Assembly (NCBI GenBank): GCA_900769835.1
Contig: CAAGIE010000070.1
Span: forward strand, 1-19,407
Source of the DNA: an uncultured Oscillospiraceae bacterium
GTDB taxonomy: Bacteria; Bacillota; Clostridia; Oscillospirales; Oscillospiraceae
Direction: 5' to 3'
Length of the DNA stretch: 19,407 nt
Within the stretch, counting starts at the first letter, position 1; each line of letters starts with the position of its first letter. A program made the position numbers and the translations under genes. Positions 13,561 to 19,407 of this stretch are shown in pieces. The notes below the pieces were generated by a model. It saw only the letters and a program-made list of their open reading frames with translations. It did no database searches and was not told the DNA's origin.

Positions 13561-15927
13561 ATGGATGGAGTTCTTCGAATTCGTATGGGTACGGGTTCCG
13601 GCACGAAAACCCCTCCGCCGCCCCCTCCCGGTGGCAGCACGGGTTTGCCTGCAGGTCTGCAGGTGACCGTCTTTGACGCGGCCGCAAAACCTAAGACCAT
13701 CCGCCTATCCCAGGCAAAGCCGGTGCTGACCTTCGGTCGCGCCGACGACAATGATATCGTGCTGACTTCCAAACTGGTGTCCCGTCATCACGGACGGCTC
13801 GTGTGCCAGTATGGAAAGTGGTACATTGAGGATCTGGGCAGTACCAACGGCCTGATCTTCAATAATGCCAACATCCGCCGCAAGGAGTTGGGTGACGGTG
13901 AATTCGTGCGTATCGACGATGGTGTGGAAACCGTTGCCAATGGCGTGTTGTTCCTGTTCGCGCCTTCTGATAGCCCCAATAAGTGGTACTCTCTGCCCAT
14001 CACCGGTATGAGCGAGATCACCATTGGCAGAGATCCCGGTTGTAATGTCCTGCTTTCCCATATGAGTGTGCAGAAGCACCACGCGGTGATCCGCAGGGAA
14101 AGCGACGGCTTTTACATCTATGACGGCGGCACCGTGTTCATCAACGGTCGCCGTATCTATGGCAAGACCCTTCTCCACGAGAAGGACGTGATCACCATTT
14201 CCAACAGTAAGCTGATCTTCACCGCGGCGGCAGTGTTCTTCTGTTGCTTCCGCAGTGGTATCAGCGTGGATACCGCGGATGTGGTGATCGAGCGCGGCAA
14301 GAAAGGCAAGCGCTTTGTCACCTGCAATCAGGTGAGCCTGAATATTAAGCCCGGCGAACTGGTGGCGATCATCGGCGGCTCCGGCGCGGGTAAATCCACT
14401 CTGCTGAATGCAATGTGCGGCTATTTAAAGCCTGCCCGCGGTCAGGTGTATATCAACGGCATCAACCTCTATGAGAACTACGATTGTCTGCGGGATCTGA
14501 TCGGCTATGTGCCCCAGTCCGATATCGTTTATGACAACCTGACCCTGAGAGATATGCTGCTCTATACCGCGAAAATGCGTCTGCCCAAGGACATTTCCGA
14601 TGTGGAGCGGGATGCCGCCATCGACCGTGCCATCGCAATGGTGGAACTGACGGAAAAGAAAAACGCTTTCATCAAGGCGCTCTCCGGTGGTCAGAGAAAG
14701 CGCGCAAGTATTGCAGTTGAACTTTTGTCCGATCCCAATTTGTTGTATCTGGACGAGCCTGCCTCCGGTCTGGACCCCGGAACGGAGCGCAACCTGATGC
14801 AGTCCCTGCGTGCTATGGCCAATAACGGCAAGACCGTGATCCTAGTCACCCATAGTACCCTCCAGCTGGAGATGTGCGACAAGGTGGTGTTTATGGGCGC
14901 AGGCGGCAACCTTTGCTTCTGCGGCAGTCACGATGAAGCGCTGAAATTCTTCGGTGTGGATAGCGTTGTGGATGTCTATAATATGATCACCTACAATGCA
15001 AAGCACTGGCGGGCAGAGTACGCAAAAACGGTGTCGCCCACCGGTCCCGTGCGGGATCCCGCTCAGAAGATCACAAAGTCCAAGATCCATCACGTCCACC
15101 AGTTCAAGGTTCTATGTTCCCGCTACCTGAAACTGGTGATGAACGACCGTCAACGACTACTGTTGCTGTTTGTGCAGGCGCCGGTGTTGGGCATCCTGAT
15201 TTCCTTGGTTGCCAACGAAGATGCCTTTGCCGTGGGCACTCCCACTAAGAGCATCTTGTTTGCGCTGACTTGCGCCGCGTTCTGGATTGGCATTCTGAAT
15301 GCCATTCAGGAGATCTGTAAAGAGCATAGCATCCTGCGGCGGGAATATATGACCGGACTTTCCTTGCCGGGCTATGTGCTCTCCAAGGTGACGGTGCTGG
15401 GTCTGATGTGCCTGATCCAGACGCTGATCGTGGTGGCGGTGTTCGCCATTGGCGTGGGCATTAAAGCATCTCCGGACTTTCTGGATGTGCCGCTTTTGCT
15501 GCCGATGATTCTGGAAATGTGGATCACAGTGCTGCTCACCGCATTGGCCGCGGCGGCAATGGGTCTTTTTGTGTCCGCGTTGTTTGATAATCCCGATAAG
15601 GCGATGACCGTGGCGCCGATCCTGCTGATGCCTCAGATTCTGTTCTCCGGTGTGATCTTCAAACTGGAGGGCGCGACCGATGTGATCTCCTGGATCGTTG
15701 CCTGCCGTTGGGGTATGATGGGTCTGGGTACCACTGCTGACCTGAATAACTTTGAGGATATTCAGTCCGGTATAGCAATGAATCCGGACTTCAACCACGT
15801 GGAAGAGATGTTCACCCATGAAATCGGCCACCTGCTTGGCGTATGGGGAATCCTCATCCTCTTTGTGGTAGGCTTCTTGACTCTGGCCGGCATTATGCTG
15901 AAAAAAGTGGGCAATACCAAGTCCTAA
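13561..15927 (+). CDS. FHA-FHA-ABC-permease fusion (Rv1747-like exporter)
   Basis: A 788-residue membrane transporter. After a Pro-rich start come FHA1 (about 35-115; GR 59-60, SRHH 74-77, STNG 94-97, fully canonical) and FHA2 (about 135-225; GR 156-157, SVQKHHA, but GGTVFING lacks the STN turn). The ABCG-type ATPase has Walker A GGSGAGKST 272-280, signature LSGGQ 374-378 and Walker B LDEP with D398/E399. About six membrane helices occupy residues 535-780 (ABC2 permease). Domain order matches M. tuberculosis Rv1747, whose FHA domains bind phosphothreonines made by the neighbouring kinase PknF. Encoded with a kinase and phosphatase, it should be phospho-regulated. Exported substrate is unknown; lipid or cell-wall material is a guess. 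ATG 13561 follows GTGGAG at long spacing, and ATG 13585 is an alternative start. Confidence 0.92.
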   Translation: MDGVLRIRMGTGSGTKTPPPPPPGGSTGLPAGLQVTVFDAAAKPKTIRLSQAKPVLTFGRADDNDIVLTSKLVSRHHGRLVCQYGKWYIEDLGSTNGLIFNNANIRRKELGDGEFVRIDDGVETVANGVLFLFAPSDSPNKWYSLPITGMSEITIGRDPGCNVLLSHMSVQKHHAVIRRESDGFYIYDGGTVFINGRRIYGKTLLHEKDVITISNSKLIFTAAAVFFCCFRSGISVDTADVVIERGKKGKRFVTCNQVSLNIKPGELVAIIGGSGAGKSTLLNAMCGYLKPARGQVYINGINLYENYDCLRDLIGYVPQSDIVYDNLTLRDMLLYTAKMRLPKDISDVERDAAIDRAIAMVELTEKKNAFIKALSGGQRKRASIAVELLSDPNLLYLDEPASGLDPGTERNLMQSLRAMANNGKTVILVTHSTLQLEMCDKVVFMGAGGNLCFCGSHDEALKFFGVDSVVDVYNMITYNAKHWRAEYAKTVSPTGPVRDPAQKITKSKIHHVHQFKVLCSRYLKLVMNDRQRLLLLFVQAPVLGILISLVANEDAFAVGTPTKSILFALTCAAFWIGILNAIQEICKEHSILRREYMTGLSLPGYVLSKVTVLGLMCLIQTLIVVAVFAIGVGIKASPDFLDVPLLLPMILEMWITVLLTALAAAAMGLFVSALFDNPDKAMTVAPILLMPQILFSGVIFKLEGATDVISWIVACRWGMMGLGTTADLNNFEDIQSGIAMNPDFNHVEEMFTHEIGHLLGVWGILILFVVGFLTLAGIMLKKVGNTKS

Positions 15928-15930
15928 CCA

Positions 15931-15966
15931 AAAGACCCGAAGTGATCACTTCGGGTCTTTCCGACG
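15931..15966. terminator. Palindromic terminator after FHA-ABC gene
   Basis: A 30-base perfect palindrome (15931-15960; arms AAAGACCCGAAG and CTTCGGGTCTTT) folds as a strong hairpin. T-runs are at 15958-15960 and further downstream. Confidence 0.85.
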
Positions 15967-16000
15967 ATTTTTGACAAAAACTCTTCCAAAAATGAAAAAA

Positions 16001-16011
16001 TGTGATATAAT
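16001..16011 (+). promoter_or_regulatory. Extended -10 promoter of the YwaF-like gene
   Basis: TGTGA-TATAAT is a perfect extended -10. A TTGACA at 15971-15976 is 29 bp away, too far to act as its -35. TTCCAA (15984-15989) is at 16 bp but weak. Confidence 0.6.
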
Positions 16012-16053
16012 GCTAAATGTCCGCGGAGGGATAACCGCGGCAGGGAGGATAAA

Positions 16054-16836
16054 ATGAGAGAGTTTTTGAGAGAATTTTTCCGTATCGGCACAGAGTTTAA
16101 TTGGAAAGTTGCCGGCTTTATGTCCTGGCAGCATCTGACCTTTGTCACGACCCTCGTGGTGATCATGGTGATTCTGGCAGTGGTGCTGGGAAAACGCAAT
16201 CGCCCCTTGGGCAGCAAGGAAAAGAATAAGGTTTTGATCTGGTCTGCAATCCTGATCGACGGCTTTGAGATCATTAAGATCGCCATCGCCTGCGCAGAGG
16301 ATCCCGGTGCATGGAAAGTAATGCTGCCGTTGTTCCTTTGCAGCATCCAGCTGATCGTGATTCCGCTGGCGGCATTTACGAAAGGCCGCGTTAAGGAAGC
16401 ATCTCTGGATTTTGTCAGCATTTTCGGTATGTTGGGCGCACTGCTGGGTACCTACGGCGCGGCGCAGAACTACGGTTGCTATCCCGTGCTTTCTTTCCCC
16501 AATGTGGTCTCCGGTATTACCCACTGCATTTCCGGCTTCGCGGCATTGTATATCCTGATTTCCGGAATGGCAAGTATGGATAAGAAGGATATTCCCATTA
16601 CGCTGGGCATTCTCACCTTCTTCTGTGCGGCGGCTTATGTTGCCAACGATCTGCTGGACTACAATTATATGTTCCTGCGCAGAGGTGACGGCACACCCTA
16701 TGATGTGTTGTTCAATCTGGTAGGCGGACACCCGGTGTGGTATCCCGCGGGTGTGATCGGCCTGTTCTTTATTTACATCATCAGCTTCTATGCCATCTTC
16801 TTTGCAGTTAAGAAAAAGAAAGCCGCAAAAGTATAA
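16054..16836 (+). CDS. YwaF-like (TIGR02206-type) integral membrane protein
   Basis: A 260-residue polytopic protein with about seven hydrophobic segments. It has the YwaF/TMEM164-like signature of LPLFLCSIQLIVIPLAAF in an early helix and DYNYMFLRRGDG followed by HPVWYPAGV late in the chain. The C-terminus is basic (KKKKAAKV) and probably cytosolic. The bacterial family has no firmly established function that I know of, and I infer none. GGGAGG (16043-16048) fixes ATG 16054. It is a single-gene unit with its own extended -10 promoter. It converges with the CDF gene across a shared terminator, so its job is probably unrelated to that gene. Confidence 0.8.
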   Translation: MREFLREFFRIGTEFNWKVAGFMSWQHLTFVTTLVVIMVILAVVLGKRNRPLGSKEKNKVLIWSAILIDGFEIIKIAIACAEDPGAWKVMLPLFLCSIQLIVIPLAAFTKGRVKEASLDFVSIFGMLGALLGTYGAAQNYGCYPVLSFPNVVSGITHCISGFAALYILISGMASMDKKDIPITLGILTFFCAAAYVANDLLDYNYMFLRRGDGTPYDVLFNLVGGHPVWYPAGVIGLFFIYIISFYAIFFAVKKKKAAKV

Positions 16837-16841
16837 CATAA

Positions 16842-16876
16842 ACACCGCAGTGGAGTTCCACTGCGGTGTATTTTTT
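16842..16876. terminator. Bidirectional terminator between YwaF-like and CDF genes
   Basis: ACACCGCAGTGG (16842-16853) pairs with CCACTGCGGTGT (16858-16869) around AGTT, followed by ATTTTTT. It overlaps the last bases of the converging CDF gene (stop at 16875-16877). Confidence 0.85.
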
Positions 16877-17801
16877 AATGATGATGGTGATGGTGATGAT
16901 GGTGATGATGGTGATGATGGTGATGATGCCCGTGCCAGGCGTGTTCCCGTCCGCTGTGGCAGTCGGTGTCGTGGCAGGTCTCACCGGGTAATTCCGTTTC
17001 GATGGTTGCGTGGCAGATGCCGTGTTCACTCAACTCCTCCCGCACCATTTCCTTGACCTGGTGGGGGTCGGTATCGGTGACAACGTGCATCGTTGCGTAA
17101 ATGCTGGTTTCGTCCATATTCCAGATGTGGATGTGATGCACATCCACCACACCCTCGATGGAGCAGAGATGCTCCCGAATCTCCTCCAGGCAGATGCCCC
17201 GGGGGATCTTCTCCAAAAACATTTCCCCCACAGTCAGCAGATTCTTTGCGGCATTCCAAAGAATAAACACCGCAACGCCGATGGAGAGGATCGGGTCGAT
17301 AAAGGCCCAGTGGGTGAACCGCATCACAACGGCGCCGATCAGCACCACCACCCAGCCCAGCACATCCTCCAGCATATGCAGATTGATGGCTTTTTGGTTC
17401 AGGGACTCACCGTGACCGGTGAAAATTGCGGCGCAGAGATTGACCACCACACCCACGATGGCAATGAGGATCATACTGTTGTAGCGGATTTCCACGGGAT
17501 CCAGAATGCGCTCCACAGAATGCACAATGACGATCACCGAACCCACCAGCAGTACCACAGAGGTCAGCAGACCTCCCAGCACAGAGAAGCGGGCATAGCC
17601 GTAAGTATAGGTGCTATCAGGCTTTTTGCGACTCTTGCGTTCTAAAAAGTACGCAAGACCAATGCTCGCCGCATCGCCCAAATCGTGGAGCGCGTCAGAG
17701 AGGATCGCCACACTGCCGGTGAACAGACCGCCGAAAAATTCAAATACGGAAAAAAGCAGGTTTAGCAAAAAAGCCACAAAAATTTTTTTGTCTGTTTTCA
17801 T
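16875..17801 (-). CDS. Cation diffusion facilitator (zinc-type CDF exporter) with poly-His tail
   Basis: A 308-residue cation/proton antiporter of the inner membrane that expels divalent metal from the cytosol. Six transmembrane helices fill about residues 5-200. The transport site is the HD-HD type typical of zinc: H39 and D43 in SDALHDLGDA, and the second pair in HMLEDVLG. A cytosolic C-terminal domain follows (EGVVDVHHIHIWNMDE), as in CzcD/ZitB. The protein ends in CHDTDCHSGREHAWHG and then 17 consecutive histidines, a likely metal-binding tail. The start at 17801 has GGAGG (complement of 17806-17810) upstream. It diverges from a TetR-family regulator, with an operator-like repeat between them, so it is probably induced when that repressor is released. 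Confidence 0.93.
   Translation of the reverse strand: MKTDKKIFVAFLLNLLFSVFEFFGGLFTGSVAILSDALHDLGDAASIGLAYFLERKSRKKPDSTYTYGYARFSVLGGLLTSVVLLVGSVIVIVHSVERILDPVEIRYNSMILIAIVGVVVNLCAAIFTGHGESLNQKAINLHMLEDVLGWVVVLIGAVVMRFTHWAFIDPILSIGVAVFILWNAAKNLLTVGEMFLEKIPRGICLEEIREHLCSIEGVVDVHHIHIWNMDETSIYATMHVVTDTDPHQVKEMVREELSEHGICHATIETELPGETCHDTDCHSGREHAWHGHHHHHHHHHHHHHHHHH
16878..16928 (-). repeat. CAT/CAC codon repeat encoding 17 His
   Basis: Seventeen histidine codons stand in a row immediately before the CDF stop. The order is mostly a CAT-CAT-CAC triplet, so part is a 9-bp tandem repeat prone to slippage. The tract length may vary between strains. Confidence 0.95.
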
Positions 17802-17838
17802 AATGCCTCCTATTGCACATCGGGGAAAAATAGATTAC

Positions 17839-17867
17839 AATATATTCCATACAGAACACTTTGTTCA
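17839..17867 (-). promoter_or_regulatory. Putative CDF promoter
   Basis: On the minus strand, TGAACA (17867-17862) and TATATT (17844-17839) are 17 bp apart, 38 bases before the CDF start. The -35 box and spacer lie in the inverted repeat. Box matches are moderate. Confidence 0.5.
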
Positions 17868-17870
17868 GTA
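17850..17870. promoter_or_regulatory. Inverted-repeat operator, probably for the TetR-family regulator
   Basis: Arms TACnGAACA and TGTTCnGTA are separated by three bases (17850-17870). The site lies between divergent CDF and TetR genes and overlaps the putative CDF -35 region. It ends six bases before a TATAAT that could serve the regulator. Length and symmetry suit a TetR dimer. Confidence 0.7.
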
Positions 17871-17876
17871 TTAGTA

Positions 17877-17882
17877 TATAAT
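17877..17882 (+). promoter_or_regulatory. Possible -10 box for the TetR-family regulator
   Basis: A consensus TATAAT lies 79 bases before the regulator start. A -35 at normal spacing would fall within the inverted repeat (17854-17859), but it does not resemble TTGACA, so the site may depend on other elements. Confidence 0.45.
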
Positions 17883-17961
17883 ATTTTCCGCGGGATACAA
17901 CAGATGGGTTCCCCGGGATGTACGATACGGAACGATTTTCGGAAAATGTATGGAGGCGCTT

Positions 17962-18495
17962 ATGGACAGACGACAGAGAAAGACCCGGGAGGCGATTTTT
18001 GCCGCATTTGTTGCGTTGCTCTCGGAGAAAAATTACAACCAGATCACCGTGGCGGAGGTGATCCAGCGGGCGGATATTGGCAGAGCCACGTTCTACGCCC
18101 ATTTCGAAACCAAGGACTACCTGCTCAAGGCTTTGTGTCAGGAGTTGTTCGGTCACGTATTTACTGCGGAGGACAGCCACCTTTTCCACTGTGAGGTGCC
18201 GGGGGCTACCTTTGAGCATCTGTTCCACCATCTCTATCGCAACGATAACCAGATCTTAGAATTGCTTTCCTGCCGGAATAATGAACTGTTTTTGCACTAT
18301 TTTCGCAGTAGCCTGACGGCGTTTCTCCGGGACAACCCCGCCCTATTTGATGGTCGTGAGAACCCGGGACTGCCGGAAGATTTCTGGGTGGGGCATATTG
18401 CGGCCACCTTTGTGGAAACGGTGCGCTGGTGGCTGGAAAACGGCAGAAAGCAAACCCCCAAAGAGTTGGCAAAATACTTTTTAATGGCGGTATAA
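17962..18495 (+). CDS. TetR/AcrR-family transcriptional regulator
   Basis: A 177-residue one-component regulator. The N-terminal helix-turn-helix is typical: RRQRKTREAIFAAFVALL, ITVAEVIQRADIGRATFYAHF and then KDYLLKAL. The C-terminal ligand domain ends with VRWWLENGRKQTPKELAKYF, a pattern seen in TetR_C_8-type clostridial regulators. The start at 17962 is preferred to 17950 because GGAGG (17952-17956) lies just upstream of it. It is divergent from the CDF exporter and is the obvious candidate to bind the inverted repeat between them. Metal is the natural inducer guess, but TetR proteins rarely sense metals and no metal-site cluster is evident. The esterase starts four bases after its stop and may share its transcript. 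Confidence 0.9.
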   Translation: MDRRQRKTREAIFAAFVALLSEKNYNQITVAEVIQRADIGRATFYAHFETKDYLLKALCQELFGHVFTAEDSHLFHCEVPGATFEHLFHHLYRNDNQILELLSCRNNELFLHYFRSSLTAFLRDNPALFDGRENPGLPEDFWVGHIAATFVETVRWWLENGRKQTPKELAKYFLMAV

Positions 18496-18498
18496 ATT

Positions 18499-19404
18499 AT
18501 GAAAAAAGCGGTTTTTATTTTGCTTGGACAATCCAATGCCGTGGGTCATGGTATTGCTATGGATGAAAAAGATCGGATCTGCAAGCCTCTAAAAAATGTG
18601 TTCGGTCTCCACAGAGCAGACAACCAGTCTTTTGCGATAAAGCGGCTTACCTGGCGGGGCTACGAAAGCGCAGGGATGAACCTGGCGGAGGAGCAGGATC
18701 ACACCTGGTCTGTGGCAAACTGTCTGGCCCGGCAGTGGCAGGATCGAATAGATGGGGGCGAGAACCTACCTGATCTCTATATTATCCAGATTGCGATCGG
18801 CGCTCAGGGCGTTACAGAAAAATATATGTGGCATCCCGACCGTCCGGAAAAACTCGTTCCGGGAAAACTGGGGGAGGTGGACATTTCCCTGTTCCCTTTT
18901 ACCTGCCATATCCTCTCCCTGCTGGACAAAAGTCTGGAGGATTATGAGATCATCGGTCTGCACTGGCGCGGCGGCGAAAATGATGCCTGCGAGGACCGGG
19001 ATATGCTGGAGGCAGAGATTGGCGCTATTTACCGTCGGATGTTGGATACCTTTAATCGGATTTTGCAAAATCCGCCTACGGTGCTCCACGGCATTCATTG
19101 TCCGGACCGAATGGATTACCTGGATGCGACCGGTGGTTTCCGGAATAATATGTACTACATCAACGAAATTTTTAAGGATCTGGAGCAGGAGTATCCCAAT
19201 GTTTCCGTGTTCGATGTGCGAAAAGCACCGTTTCATGATCCCACCACACCGGAGCAAGGCCTTTTTATTGAGGACAAAGTCCACTATACCCCCCGTACCA
19301 ACCGTTGGGTAGCAGAACAAATAATAAAAAGATCCCTCATTAGGGCGGCGCACCATAGTGATAAATTGCCTGAAAAAGCGTGTATTTGCACCAATCTGCG
19401 TTAA
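18499..19404 (+). CDS. SGNH hydrolase, sialate O-acetylesterase-like (SASA)
   Basis: A 301-residue esterase-like protein without a signal peptide. Block I is FILLGQSNAVGHG with nucleophile S12. An oxyanion/Asn region appears as HWRGGENDA (155-163), where most SASA enzymes have WxQGESDA. The Asp-His end of the triad is D259 and H262 in EDKVHYT. Such enzymes remove acetyl groups from sialic acid or plant sugars, but the substrate is not shown here. The final 25 residues look unlike the family, and the contig ends three bases after the stop, so the true C-terminus deserves caution. It starts four bases after the TetR gene stop. No strong ribosome site is seen; TATAAATT precedes the ATG, which suggests dependence on the upstream gene. 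Confidence 0.85.
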   Translation: MKKAVFILLGQSNAVGHGIAMDEKDRICKPLKNVFGLHRADNQSFAIKRLTWRGYESAGMNLAEEQDHTWSVANCLARQWQDRIDGGENLPDLYIIQIAIGAQGVTEKYMWHPDRPEKLVPGKLGEVDISLFPFTCHILSLLDKSLEDYEIIGLHWRGGENDACEDRDMLEAEIGAIYRRMLDTFNRILQNPPTVLHGIHCPDRMDYLDATGGFRNNMYYINEIFKDLEQEYPNVSVFDVRKAPFHDPTTPEQGLFIEDKVHYTPRTNRWVAEQIIKRSLIRAAHHSDKLPEKACICTNLR

Positions 19405-19407
19405 AAA

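Noticed and set aside
12074..13687. 537-codon open frame on the minus strand
   Set aside because: It is antisense to the kinase gene, whose motifs are unambiguous. It shows no domain signature.
15931..15960. Perfect 30-bp palindrome as a protein-binding operator
   Set aside because: Its place directly after a stop codon, with A-run and T-run flanks, fits a transcription terminator better.
15971..16011. TTGACA at 15971 as -35 box for the YwaF-like gene
   Set aside because: It is 29 bp from the TATAAT box, far beyond the normal 16-18 bp. The extended -10 explains the promoter without it.
16878..16928. CRISPR-like or minisatellite array
   Set aside because: The short periodicity encodes in-frame histidines at the end of a CDF protein. 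There are no spacers.
16790..17056. Asp/Gly repeat protein on the plus strand (DGDDGDD)
   Set aside because: It is only the reverse reading of the CDF poly-His codon repeat.

Overview
The window looks like one contig from an uncultured Gram-positive Firmicute, most likely a gut-type clostridium near Oscillospiraceae. This is inferred from strong GGAGG ribosome binding sites, PolC-derived sequence, an ECF-type vitamin transporter, a cobalamin riboswitch, TGTGn-extended -10 promoters and a moderately GC-rich base composition. No rRNA, tRNA, CRISPR array, insertion sequence or integrase was seen. The first ten bases equal the 3' end of a common Illumina adapter, so the left edge is an assembly edge, and the first gene lacks its N-terminus.

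Layout, left to right. (1) 12-1157: truncated CyuA/YhaM-type iron-sulfur L-cysteine desulfidase. (2) 1168-4748: cobalamin-controlled uptake operon, made of promoter, cobalamin riboswitch, intrinsic terminator, EcfT, a fused double EcfA ATPase, an S component and a terminator. (3) 4849-7585: an unknown acidic 188-aa protein followed by a shrunken PolC paralogue. The paralogue has lost two of three catalytic aspartates, several PHP metal ligands, the exonuclease insertion and the C-terminus. A small sigma-region-4-like gene converges on it across a shared terminator. (4) 8128-11357: operon of a nicotinamidase-like cysteine hydrolase, a cytosolic ParB-like/BMP-binding-protein fusion and a calcineurin-like phosphoesterase. 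(5) 11409-15960: signalling operon of a PP2C phosphatase, a soluble Ser/Thr kinase and an FHA-FHA-ABC-permease fusion resembling mycobacterial Rv1747. (6) 16001-16876: YwaF-like membrane protein. (7) 16875-18495: zinc-type CDF exporter with a 17-histidine tail, divergent from a TetR-family regulator, with a clear inverted-repeat operator between them. (8) 18499-19404: SGNH/sialate-O-acetylesterase-like hydrolase.

The most unusual items are the apparently polymerase-dead PolC paralogue with its unknown partner, the ParB-BMP fusion operon, and the kinase/phosphatase/FHA-transporter cassette. All functional calls rest on motif reading by eye, without database searches.
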